From: Minisyncoccota bacterium
Lineage (GTDB): Bacteria > Patescibacteria > Paceibacteria > UBA9973
DNA: 8,883 bases
Assembly (NCBI GenBank): GCA_028696935.1
Contig: JAQVGE010000035.1
Coordinates: forward strand, 1-8,883
Reading direction: 5' to 3'
The notes under the pieces were generated by a model, which was given only the letters and a program-made list of their open reading frames with translations, did no database searches and was not told where the DNA came from. Numbering within the stretch: the first letter of the stretch is position 1; the number at the start of each line of letters is the position of its first letter. Made by a program: the position numbers and the translations under genes. This document shows, one piece after another, positions 1 to 8,029 of this stretch.

Positions 1-3000
1 AAGAAAAGTGATGGATTAAAATTTTTAGTCGGGTTTTTTTATTTCTCAGGGATAAAAGAATTATACGAGGGGCTGAAAGAAAACCCTAACGTTAAAATAA
101 AGGTTTTGGTTGGTCTTAATGTTGATAAAAACTTAATTGAATTTGCAGAGAGTGTTGAAGGGCTGTCAGATAATGAAAGAGTTTATAACCTTTTTGACTC
201 ATTAAGGAAGTCATTGAATACAAACGATTTTGATAATGAAGAATTTTATAACCAAGTGAAGTATTTCGTTGAATTGATTAAAAATGGAAAGTTAGTAATG
301 AGAAAAACTTTTAATCCAAATCACTCCAAAGTTTATATTTTTAAATTAGAGGAAGATCAGGTTTCAAGACAAAAATTATTTATTACGGGTAGTAGTAATT
401 TGACAAAAGCAGGACTAACAACGCAAGAAGAGTTTAATGTTGAGATAAGCGACTATGGTTTTGAAGACGCAGAAAAGTATTTTGATACCCTTTGGGAAGA
501 GGCGGTAAAAATAACAGAAGACGATGTTTTAAAGAAAAAATTAGTAGATTTAGTAGAAAAAGATACGCTTGTTAAAAATATTACTCCTTTTGAAGCGTTT
601 GTTCTTGTTTTAAAAAATTACCTTGATTTTTACAATAATAAAAAAGAATTAGGAGGTTCTTTAATAGAGATATTAGAAAAGAATGGCTATAAGGCATACC
701 AATATCAATTAGATGCTATAAAACAAGGACTGGCGATAATAGAGAAGGATAACGGAGTCATTCTTGCAGATGTTGTTGGTTTGGGAAAAACAATAATTGC
801 CTGTGCTATTGCTAACCAACTTAAAAAAAGAGGAGTTGTTATTTGTCCTCCTGGGTTGGTTGGAGATAAAAATAGGACCTCCGGCTGGAAAAAATACCTT
901 GATCAGTTTAAGTTGTTTAATTTAGATTGGGATGTGAGATCTCTCGGAGAGATGGAAAGTATTTTTGAATTTGTTAAGAAGAATAAAGACATAGAAGTCA
1001 TAATAGTTGATGAAGCTCACCGTTTTAGGAATGAAGACACGGAGGACTACGAAAGCTTAAAAAATATCTGTCGTGATAAAATTGTAATCCTATTGTCTGC
1101 GACCCCTTTTAACAATAAGCCAAATGATATTTTATCTTTGTTAAAGTTATTCGTTGCCACAAAGAAATCTTCTATAACGCTTGATAACAATCTTGCTAAT
1201 AAGTTTAAAAGTTTCAGCGGAACATTTGACCGACTTGCTTATATCAAAAAAAATTGGAACTCTTCTAATGAACAAAAGAAAAAAACAGCTCAAAAATATT
1301 TCAAAAGTTTTTTTGCAGAGGCAGAAGAAGGAAAGATTGATTTAGTGAAGGTAAAACAAAAATCTCATTATTTAGCAGGGCAAATAAAAGATGTTGTTGA
1401 GCCGGTTACTATAAGGAGAAATCGGCTTGATTTACAAAATAATCCCTTTTATAAGGAAGAGGTCAAAGATTTGTCAAAGATAAAAGACCCGGAGGAATGG
1501 TTTTTTGAATTATCAAAAGAACAGTCAGATTTTTATGATAGAATTATTAGCGTTTATTTCGGGGATGAAGAAGAGGGCGGAAAGTTTACGGGTGCGATAT
1601 ATAGACCGTTCAAGTATGAAGCTAAAATACAAAAATCAGAAGAAGAAAAACTTGATAGGGAGTCAAACTTTAAGGATTTACAACAGAAAAACTTGTATGA
1701 TTTTATGCGTCGCTTGCTGGTCAAAAGGTTTGAGAGTTCCTTCGGTTCGTTTGAGAAAAGTATTAAAAATTTTAAGGAAATAACAGAGGTTGTTTTAAAA
1801 TTTATAAGCAAAACAGACAAATATATTCTTGATAGGTATTTACTTGAAAAAATATATGACAGAGACGCCGACGAGATAGAAGTAGGGCTTATTGAGTTTG
1901 CAGAAAAATTAAAGAATGGAAATTATCCAAAGAATAATCATATTTATGAATTGGGCAAAAATTTTAATGACAAGGAAGGTTTTATCAGAGATATTAAGTC
2001 CGACTTGTCGCTTTACGATGACATACTAAAAGAACTTTCGGAATTAAAACTTATAAAGAGTGATCCCAAGGCAGAGTGTCTAATAAAGAACTTAAAAGAG
2101 AATATAAAAAATAAACAGGAAAAAGGAGAACCAAAAAGGAAAGCCGTTATATTTTCAGAGTATGTTGATACTGTAAAATATCTTGAACCAATGCTCAGAA
2201 AGGAGTTTGGAGACAAGCTTTTAGTTGTTGCTGGCGATTTATCGCCCCAAAAAGTTTCTCAAATAAGCAAAAACTTTGATGCCTCCTCCGAAGACCCAGA
2301 AAATGATTATGAGGTTTTACTATCTTCGGATAAAATATCAGAAGGTTTCAACCTAAATAGGGCCGGAATAGTTGTAAATTATGATATTCCATGGAACCCG
2401 GTAAGAGTTATACAAAGGGTGGGTCGTATAAATCGTATAAGCAAGAAAGTATTTAGCAATCTTTATATTGCAAACTTTTTCCCGACAGAAAGAGAAGCTC
2501 AACTTGTAAGATCAAGGGAAATAGCCCAGAATAAAATGTTTTTGATACATGCTGTTTTAGGAGAAGATGCCAAAATTTTTGATATAGACGAAGAGCCAAC
2601 TCCGTCTGGTTTGTATACGAGAATACAGCAAAACCCCGACAATTTAGAAGAAGAGAGTTTCAGCACAAAGGCATTAAAAAGGTTTGAGGAAATTAAAAAA
2701 GAAAATCCGCAGCTAATTCAAGAAATTGAAAACTATCCACCAAGAGTTAAGGTTGCAAAAGGTTTCAATGAAAATGAGCTTTTCGTTTTTATCAAGAAAA
2801 GCAAGTTATATGTTAGGTCTATAAAATACAATAATGAGAACAAAGATAATGAAGTTTGCGACGCTACATTCGAAGATGTTTTTAATAAGGTTTTATGCGA
2901 TAAGGATGAAAAGCAATTACAGTTAAGCAATGCATTTTGGGATAATTATGAAAAAGCTAGAAATTTTAAAGAAAAGTTTATTCCAATAAGTGCTCAAAGT

Positions 3001-3297
3001 TTAGAGCAAAAAGCTTTGGACAACCTAAAGATTATAATATCAAACCCATCAGAAAAATTGATACCACACCTTAATTTTTTAAGAACATTGAGAGAGGATA
3101 TCTTGGATTATGGAACGCTTTCTGATTATACATTTAGGAGAATAATTGATTTCAAAAATGCAGATGATAAACAAACCGTATTAGATATAGTAGATTTAAA
3201 AAATAAGATGGGCGAGGATTATTTAGAGAAAGAAAAAGAAAATAAAAAGGATTTATCAAAAGAAATCATAGTTGCCATAGAAAACCAAAAAATATGA
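1..3297 (+). CDS. PLD-nuclease/SF2 (SNF2-RapA-like) helicase fusion of a restriction-like defence system, 5'-truncated
   Basis: Probable restriction or translocation subunit of the module shared with the next gene. The frame is open from base 1 and already codes for the first strands of a PLD domain, so the true start is upstream; the TTG at 106 is internal. Residues are numbered from base 1, with 1098 visible. PLD domain, about 1-165: H108-S-K110, then G130-S-S-N133 and E144/E148. The D usually four residues after the lysine is absent, as in single-motif PLD nucleases such as BfiI. Helicase domain: Walker A G260-LGKT264, DEAH 337-340, SATP 366-369, the RapA-like VTIRRNR at 469-475, motif IV AVIFSEY 715-721, motif V SDKISEGFNL 776-785 and motif VI QRVGRINR 805-812 with presumed arginine fingers R809 and R812. 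A long charged helical insert, about 480-700, separates the two RecA lobes. All key helicase residues are present, so it should be active. The nuclease role is inferred from the family. Confidence 0.88.
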   Translation, partial: KKSDGLKFLVGFFYFSGIKELYEGLKENPNVKIKVLVGLNVDKNLIEFAESVEGLSDNERVYNLFDSLRKSLNTNDFDNEEFYNQVKYFVELIKNGKLVMRKTFNPNHSKVYIFKLEEDQVSRQKLFITGSSNLTKAGLTTQEEFNVEISDYGFEDAEKYFDTLWEEAVKITEDDVLKKKLVDLVEKDTLVKNITPFEAFVLVLKNYLDFYNNKKELGGSLIEILEKNGYKAYQYQLDAIKQGLAIIEKDNGVILADVVGLGKTIIACAIANQLKKRGVVICPPGLVGDKNRTSGWKKYLDQFKLFNLDWDVRSLGEMESIFEFVKKNKDIEVIIVDEAHRFRNEDTEDYESLKNICRDKIVILLSATPFNNKPNDILSLLKLFVATKKSSITLDNNLANKFKSFSGTFDRLAYIKKNWNSSNEQKKKTAQKYFKSFFAEAEEGKIDLVKVKQKSHYLAGQIKDVVEPVTIRRNRLDLQNNPFYKEEVKDLSKIKDPEEWFFELSKEQSDFYDRIISVYFGDEEEGGKFTGAIYRPFKYEAKIQKSEEEKLDRESNFKDLQQKNLYDFMRRLLVKRFESSFGSFEKSIKNFKEITEVVLKFISKTDKYILDRYLLEKIYDRDADEIEVGLIEFAEKLKNGNYPKNNHIYELGKNFNDKEGFIRDIKSDLSLYDDILKELSELKLIKSDPKAECLIKNLKENIKNKQEKGEPKRKAVIFSEYVDTVKYLEPMLRKEFGDKLLVVAGDLSPQKVSQISKNFDASSEDPENDYEVLLSSDKISEGFNLNRAGIVVNYDIPWNPVRVIQRVGRINRISKKVFSNLYIANFFPTEREAQLVRSREIAQNKMFLIHAVLGEDAKIFDIDEEPTPSGLYTRIQQNPDNLEEESFSTKALKRFEEIKKENPQLIQEIENYPPRVKVAKGFNENELFVFIKKSKLYVRSIKYNNENKDNEVCDATFEDVFNKVLCDKDEKQLQLSNAFWDNYEKARNFKEKFIPISAQSLEQKALDNLKIIISNPSEKLIPHLNFLRTLREDILDYGTLSDYTFRRIIDFKNADDKQTVLDIVDLKNKMGEDYLEKEKENKKDLSKEIIVAIENQKI

Positions 3298-6200
3298 GTA
3301 GGGCAATTTTAGAAGATATAATAAGGGATTTTAATCCGGAAAAGTTTGTTAGATTTTTTAGGGCGAAAAACTCGTTCTTATTTTATCCTGCCAAAGAGAG
3401 TTTAGATTACTATAAAGATGAGAATTTCAAAGATGGATTAAAGCTAGGAGAAATTAAATTTTCAGTTGATGAAAAATTAGTAGTTTGTATTTTTAAAGTA
3501 AATAAATCCCTTTCAGAGAGAAGTGGCAAAAGGGCTCAATACGAACTCGGGAGAAAAATTTTAAAGGAAAATCAAGTTGATACCGGGATTTTTATTTTTT
3601 ACGACTCAAATGGAAACTTTCGTTTTTCTTTAATTTATACAAATTATTTAGAAAGTAAGAAAAAAGATTGGAGTGCTTTCCGCAGGTATACTTATTTCGT
3701 TGGAGAGGGAACCAATAAGACATTTCTGAAACAAATTGGGGAGAAAGAATTTACGAGCATGAATAGCATCAAAGAGGCGTTTTCCATCGCTGCGGTTACA
3801 GATATTTTTTACAAAGATTTTTTTAACGAATACGATAAAATTGTAAAATCTGTTATAAAAATAAATAAAATTACTGATACAGAAAAAGCGCAAAGTTTTG
3901 TTCTTCTTTTCGCAGTTAGGACTATTTTTTTGGGATTTATTCAGAAAAAGGAATGGATTGGAAGTGACGAAAAATTTATTCAAAACTTTTTGGCAGAATA
4001 TAAAAACAAATTTTATGGTAAAGATAAGTTTTATTTAAGGTGGCTCTCGCCGTTATTTTTTGAGGCATTGAATTCTCCCCCAGGTAGAAAAGTTGCATAT
4101 GGTAATAACGATTTTTCAAAAGAAACAGAAAAGAGCTTACAGATGGCGCCATATTTAAATGGAGGACTTTTTAAAAAGAAAAACGACTTGGACGATCAGG
4201 GATGGATAATCCCTGATAAAGAGATAGACAGCTTCTTTGATTTTCTGTTTTCTTATAGTTTTACAATAGAAGAAAATTCTCCGGAGGATGAGGACTTGCA
4301 ATTAAACCCAGAATTTTTAGGAATTATTTTTGAGAGGTTAGTCAATAAAGCAGATGGGGCTGTTTATACCCCAAGGACAGAGGTGGATTTAATGTGTCGC
4401 TTGAGTTTAGTCAAATGGTTGCAGAAAAATTTAACAATACAGGTAAAGGTAGAAAACATCTATAAGTTATTTTTTAAAGAAAGTGAAAAAGAACAACAGA
4501 TAAAGAATGATTTTTCAAAAGACGACGCAGAATATATTCTAAAGTTATTAGAAAATATTATCATATGCGACCCTGCTGTTGGTTCGGGCGCTTTTCTTGT
4601 TGGGATGACGCAGGTTTTAGATGAAATTGTATCTATTTTAAACGTTAGAGTAGGAGCTAAAAACGATAATATTTTTGAGAGAAAAAAACAAATTATCGGG
4701 AAATCACTTTATGGCGTAGAGGTTAAAGAGTGGGCTGTTTGGATATGCCAGTTGCGTTTATGGCTGTCGCTTTTTATTGAAGCGCCGGAAGAAATGAAAA
4801 ATTCTATCGAGGCAATTCTGCCAAGCTTGGATTTTAAAGTGAGAAAAGGTGACTCCCTTGTTCAAAGGGTTGGGTCAAAGTTGTTTCCCATTACAGGACA
4901 TATTCAAATTCAGAATGTTTCTATCAAGTCAAAGATTACTCAACTAAAAATATTAAAGGCAGAATACTATAACAATAAAACAACTATTTCGGAATGGGAA
5001 CTAAGGCAAAAAGAAAAGGCGATTTACGGAGAAATTATAAATGTAGAAATAGATGAAAAACAAAACAAATTGAATAGCTTTAAAAACCATAAGCCCCAAA
5101 AAACTATTTCTATGTTTTTAGAGATAGCAGAGCCAGATCAAGCAGAGCTTGAATTAGATAAAGACAAAATTGAAAAGTTGAAAATAGATTTGGAGGATTT
5201 AAAAGAACAAAAAATTGTTTTGGCAAAGGGAGACAAGCCTCTAGTTTGGAGTATAGAATTTGCAGAGGTTTTTTCCGAGAAAGATGGGTTTGATGTTATT
5301 ATCGGGAACCCTCCTTATGTTATGTACAAAGATATTTCCGACCCTCTCGGGAAAATAAAAGATGGTTCGGTTTATAAAGAATATCTAAAAGAAATGGTTA
5401 TGCTTGATTACCCTAACTATTTCAAATCTAAGAGAGAAATAGATGGTTTTTCTGATCTCTATACTTATTTCTATGTTAGGGGTTTAAAATTACTTAATAG
5501 TAATGGTGTTTTATGCTATGTTTGCTCTAATTTCTGGCTAGATGTTGATTATGGAGTTTGGCTAAAAAAGTTTATGATTGATAAAAATAAAATAGAATTT
5601 ATAATAGATAATCAAGTTAAAAGAAGTTTCAGTGAGGCACAAATAAACACAATAATATCAATATTATATCCAATTAAATCAGTAGATGGTATAAACGATG
5701 TAACTAAATTTATTACTTTTAAAATGCCGTTTGATCAATCGGTGAATGTGGAGAATTTGTTAGATATTGAAAAAACTAAAAGCTTAGTATCTAACTCATT
5801 TTTTAGAGTTCATCCAATTACCACTGTTGCATTAAAAAATGCAGGCTCTGCGCAGAACACTAATACTCTTACGAAATATGGAGAATATATTGGAGACAAA
5901 TGGGGTGCCAAATATTTAAAATGTCCTGATTTTTTGATTAAAATACTTAAAGACAAATCGGATAAATTATCTTTTTTGGGTAACCCTAATTTATCGGTCG
6001 TTTATACAGGATTGAAAGATAGTGGGTATAAGGACTACTTAGTCCCAAAGGGCAATAATACAAAAAGTAGCGACCTAGAAATAATAAGAAAACCTGCTAA
6101 TTTTAAAAAAATATCAATAAAATCAGGAGATTACATTGTTAAAAAGAAAATAAATAAAAATAGCGAAAATTATAGTTCGCCTATTTTGTGGATGGCAATG

Positions 6201-6698
6201 AGAGGGGATAGGCATGTTTGTTTTTATAATCATAATAGGATTATTTTTACAGGTAATTTTTTTGGGATTAAACCAACTAAGGAAGAGGATATTTTTCCAC
6301 TTCTTGCGATTTTAAATAGTACGTTAAATCATTTGATGACAGAAGTTTTCGGAAGACAGGGTTTTGGTGGAGGTGCAATAATTTTAGTTAAAAGTGATTT
6401 AGACAAATTTCCTATATTAGATTTTAGTAAAATAAAGAAAGACCAAAAAATTACCCTGAAGAACATTGCAGAGAAGTTTTTAGATATTGAGGTCGGATCT
6501 ATTTTTAAGGAGTGCGGAATTGATCCGCAATCTGAAACTCCGATTGAAGAGCAAGAGCCAAAACCTTTGCCGGGTAGAGAAGAGTTGGATAATATTGTAT
6601 TTGAAGTACTCGGGCTTAGTAAAGACGAACGCAGAGAGGTTTATCATGCCGTTTGTCGTCTTGTTTGGAATAGAATAAGCAAAGCCAAAAGCGTATAA
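3294..6698 (+). CDS. Eco57I/type IIG-like N6-adenine DNA methyltransferase with C-terminal target-recognition region
   Basis: Predicted to transfer a methyl group from S-adenosylmethionine to adenine N6 in a specific DNA site, protecting host DNA from the partner helicase-nuclease. It is 1134 residues long and appears intact. The ATG overlaps the preceding TGA (ATGA) and has no clear Shine-Dalgarno site, which implies translational coupling. An N-terminal domain (about 1-130) has LSERSGKRAQYELG at 73-86 and FRFSLI at 109-114, and resembles the N-terminal part of large Eco57I-type methylases. GAVYTP at 355-360 matches the motif-X region. D426-PAVGSGAF is motif I (SAM binding) and N672-PPY675 is the catalytic motif IV of N6-adenine enzymes. 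A Lys/Glu-rich, probably coiled insert at about 535-655 lies between them. The target-recognition part ends with LAILNSTL and G1020-RQGFGGGA1028. The last 40 residues (LPGREELDNIVF onward, ending KAKSV) are typical of such proteins. I see no clear PD-(D/E)XK nuclease motif, so cleavage probably falls to the partner. Confidence 0.9.
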   Translation: MSRAILEDIIRDFNPEKFVRFFRAKNSFLFYPAKESLDYYKDENFKDGLKLGEIKFSVDEKLVVCIFKVNKSLSERSGKRAQYELGRKILKENQVDTGIFIFYDSNGNFRFSLIYTNYLESKKKDWSAFRRYTYFVGEGTNKTFLKQIGEKEFTSMNSIKEAFSIAAVTDIFYKDFFNEYDKIVKSVIKINKITDTEKAQSFVLLFAVRTIFLGFIQKKEWIGSDEKFIQNFLAEYKNKFYGKDKFYLRWLSPLFFEALNSPPGRKVAYGNNDFSKETEKSLQMAPYLNGGLFKKKNDLDDQGWIIPDKEIDSFFDFLFSYSFTIEENSPEDEDLQLNPEFLGIIFERLVNKADGAVYTPRTEVDLMCRLSLVKWLQKNLTIQVKVENIYKLFFKESEKEQQIKNDFSKDDAEYILKLLENIIICDPAVGSGAFLVGMTQVLDEIVSILNVRVGAKNDNIFERKKQIIGKSLYGVEVKEWAVWICQLRLWLSLFIEAPEEMKNSIEAILPSLDFKVRKGDSLVQRVGSKLFPITGHIQIQNVSIKSKITQLKILKAEYYNNKTTISEWELRQKEKAIYGEIINVEIDEKQNKLNSFKNHKPQKTISMFLEIAEPDQAELELDKDKIEKLKIDLEDLKEQKIVLAKGDKPLVWSIEFAEVFSEKDGFDVIIGNPPYVMYKDISDPLGKIKDGSVYKEYLKEMVMLDYPNYFKSKREIDGFSDLYTYFYVRGLKLLNSNGVLCYVCSNFWLDVDYGVWLKKFMIDKNKIEFIIDNQVKRSFSEAQINTIISILYPIKSVDGINDVTKFITFKMPFDQSVNVENLLDIEKTKSLVSNSFFRVHPITTVALKNAGSAQNTNTLTKYGEYIGDKWGAKYLKCPDFLIKILKDKSDKLSFLGNPNLSVVYTGLKDSGYKDYLVPKGNNTKSSDLEIIRKPANFKKISIKSGDYIVKKKINKNSENYSSPILWMAMRGDRHVCFYNHNRIIFTGNFFGIKPTKEEDIFPLLAILNSTLNHLMTEVFGRQGFGGGAIILVKSDLDKFPILDFSKIKKDQKITLKNIAEKFLDIEVGSIFKECGIDPQSETPIEEQEPKPLPGREELDNIVFEVLGLSKDERREVYHAVCRLVWNRISKAKSV

Positions 6699-6729
6699 AT
6701 TATACTTTTTAAAAATAAAAAATAAATTT

Positions 6730-7293
6730 ATGGATTTGGAGTTTATTAATACGTTTATGGCAGGCGGAGCTTTGATAATGTCTGGTTTTATAATTATCAG
6801 GGATTATCTATTACCGGCTAAAATAAAGTTATTTTATGGTGATAGTCTGCAAATTGTGTGCATGGATAGAAATAAAATACAAATAAATACAAATTTAACA
6901 AATTCTCGGAACAAATTGTCAGTAATTAATAGACTTGAGGCAATTCTAAAAAGTCCTAATGGTAACCAATATAGATACGTGTGGAATATATTTTACAAAC
7001 TTGAAGGAGGTAGATCTGTACTCGAAAGAATTCCTACATCAATAGCAGTTTTAGCAAAGAGTTCTGTGTTTCAAGGAATCGAATTTATAGCCGATGACCG
7101 TTTTACATGGGTAGAAGGGAAATATGAATTTAAAATTATTGGGTGGGAAAATAGAGGAATAAGTCAAAAAAATAATTTATCTTCAGCTAAAATAATATTT
7201 TCTTTGAATAAGGACGATATTGATAATTTGACCAACCATATTATAGAGACAACTGGAGTTATTCCGATGAGAAAAGTTAGAATAATTAATTGA
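6730..7293 (+). CDS. Unrecognised membrane-anchored protein with a beta-rich domain
   Basis: I do not recognise this 187-residue protein. Residues 5-23 form one hydrophobic helix (FINTFMAGGALIMSGFIII). Acidic D2 and E4 lie before it, and R24, K31 and K33 lie just after. By the positive-inside rule the remaining domain would sit in the cytoplasm, although a short helix like this is ambiguous. The rest alternates short hydrophobic stretches with polar turns, for example KIKLFYG, KIQINTNL, YRYVWNIFY and KYEFKIIGW, which looks like a beta-sandwich or Ig-like fold. No catalytic motif is visible. It follows the methylase by 31 bases of A/T-only spacer without a Shine-Dalgarno site and precedes the next gene by 9 bases, so it is probably cotranscribed. 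Its place beside the defence module may be accidental. The start is the only ATG giving the membrane helix. Confidence 0.72.
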   Translation: MDLEFINTFMAGGALIMSGFIIIRDYLLPAKIKLFYGDSLQIVCMDRNKIQINTNLTNSRNKLSVINRLEAILKSPNGNQYRYVWNIFYKLEGGRSVLERIPTSIAVLAKSSVFQGIEFIADDRFTWVEGKYEFKIIGWENRGISQKNNLSSAKIIFSLNKDDIDNLTNHIIETTGVIPMRKVRIIN

Positions 7294-7308
7294 GAAATAA
7301 ATATGGAT
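7284..7308 (+). repeat. Copy 1 of a 25-base translation-start repeat
   Basis: This stretch matches bases 8005-8029 at 23 of 25 positions; the differences are 7298 (T versus C) and 7302 (T versus A). It has the shared core AATTAATTGAGAAA and ends in ATGGAT, the start of the PsbP-like gene. In this copy the upstream gene's stop is the TGA inside the core. The other copy is read in a different frame with a different stop, so protein similarity does not explain the match. GAG at 7292-7294 lies 8 bases before the ATG and could be a minimal ribosome-binding element. Confidence 0.6.
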
Positions 7309-8010
7309 AAAAGAATTTTCAAAAGAATTAATATAATAGCCACAATATTTGTTTGTATAGTACTGGTTGGTGCTATTGGATTTTGGCTTGGAAATAACGC
7401 AAAAGATTTTATAGGATCTGATGAAGTTATGACAACAGAAGAAATTGCTCAATTCGCGAGCCAATATGGTTGGACGCCGCCTTATGGATTCGCGGAAAAG
7501 CAGCTAATTCAGTTTATGAGGGATAATCCTGATGCTACGCCTGAAGAATTAGAAGCAGGAGCAAAAGAGGTGCAACTTAAAAGTAATATTTTTTCCACTA
7601 GTGAGATTGGGTTTTCTTTTAATTATCCAGAAGATATGTCAGTTATGGATGGTTCTATTGACCCGAATGATAACTACCGCATATTTGTGTTTCCCGATTC
7701 ATACAAAGGTAATGAAGGAGAGGATATAACTGCTGTTGTTATCAGCGCAAGCTTAAATCAACCGCCTGAAACACCATTAGAGTGGCTGGAAGGTCCAGAA
7801 TCGGGAGCTGATATGTCAAATGGATACAGTGAATTAGATATAGACGGGCAAAAAGCAATTTCAATGAACGGAGCTAATTGGGTTGTTGTTGATACGCCGG
7901 ACAACAAATATCAAATAAGTATCGCTACCTTACCTGGCAGAAACCCTAATTGGTCGCTACAGAATGCAATGAAAAGCATTGTCGAATCGATTGTTTTTAG
8001 CAAAAATTAA
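7303..8010 (+). CDS. Membrane-anchored protein with a PsbP-like domain
   Basis: A 235-residue protein of unknown role. Basic residues K3, R4, K7 and R8 precede one hydrophobic helix at about 9-29, so the bulk of the protein should lie outside the membrane. No lipobox or signal-peptidase site is evident, so it is probably a membrane-tethered protein. A helical, acidic linker (about 42-92, including EEIAQFASQYGW and ATPEELEAGAKEV) leads to a C-terminal domain at about 98-235. That domain starts with GFSFNYP (103-109) and contains DIDGQKAISMNG, NKYQISIATLPG and a final helix-strand MKSIVESIVFS. This pattern of an aromatic strand ending in YP, a central dGqkA turn and a closing S-I-x-F strand is what I associate with bacterial PsbP-related domains; the assignment is by eye. 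It starts 9 bases after the previous gene, within a start region repeated before the next gene. No link to DNA restriction is apparent. Confidence 0.75.
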   Translation: MDKRIFKRINIIATIFVCIVLVGAIGFWLGNNAKDFIGSDEVMTTEEIAQFASQYGWTPPYGFAEKQLIQFMRDNPDATPEELEAGAKEVQLKSNIFSTSEIGFSFNYPEDMSVMDGSIDPNDNYRIFVFPDSYKGNEGEDITAVVISASLNQPPETPLEWLEGPESGADMSNGYSELDIDGQKAISMNGANWVVVDTPDNKYQISIATLPGRNPNWSLQNAMKSIVESIVFSKN

Positions 8011-8029
8011 TTGAGAAACAAAAATGGAT
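8005..8029 (+). repeat. Copy 2 of the 25-base translation-start repeat
   Basis: Matches 7284-7308 at 23 of 25 positions and ends in the ATGGAT that starts the DUF6998-like gene. Here the upstream stop is the TAA at 8008-8010, and the TTGAGAAA that follows is non-coding. GAG at 8013-8015 again lies 8 bases before the ATG. Confidence 0.6.

Noticed and set aside
106..108. TTG as the start of the helicase gene
   Set aside because: The same frame is open back to base 1 and already encodes the opening strands of the PLD domain, so the gene begins upstream of the window.
3648..3983. Minus-strand open frame of 111 codons
   Set aside because: It lies wholly inside the methylase gene, is rich in Phe, Asn and Lys as expected from antisense of AT-rich coding DNA, and has no recognisable domain.
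4195..4217. Perfect 8-base inverted repeat (ATCAGGGA / TCCCTGAT) with a 7-base loop
   Set aside because: It lies inside the methylase coding sequence with no T-run after it, and a stem of this size is expected by chance about once in a window this long.
6509..6541. Nested hairpin potential: GGAGT/ACTCC around TGCGGA/TCCGCA
   Set aside because: It is within the 3' part of the methylase gene, is interrupted by unpaired bases, and has no terminator-like T tract; the coding constraint explains the sequence well enough.
6694..6729. Possible -10 elements (TATAAA, TATACT) before the 6730 gene
   Set aside because: The DNA is almost pure A/T, so such hexamers are expected, and no TTGACA-like -35 lies at the usual distance. 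A separate promoter here cannot be supported.
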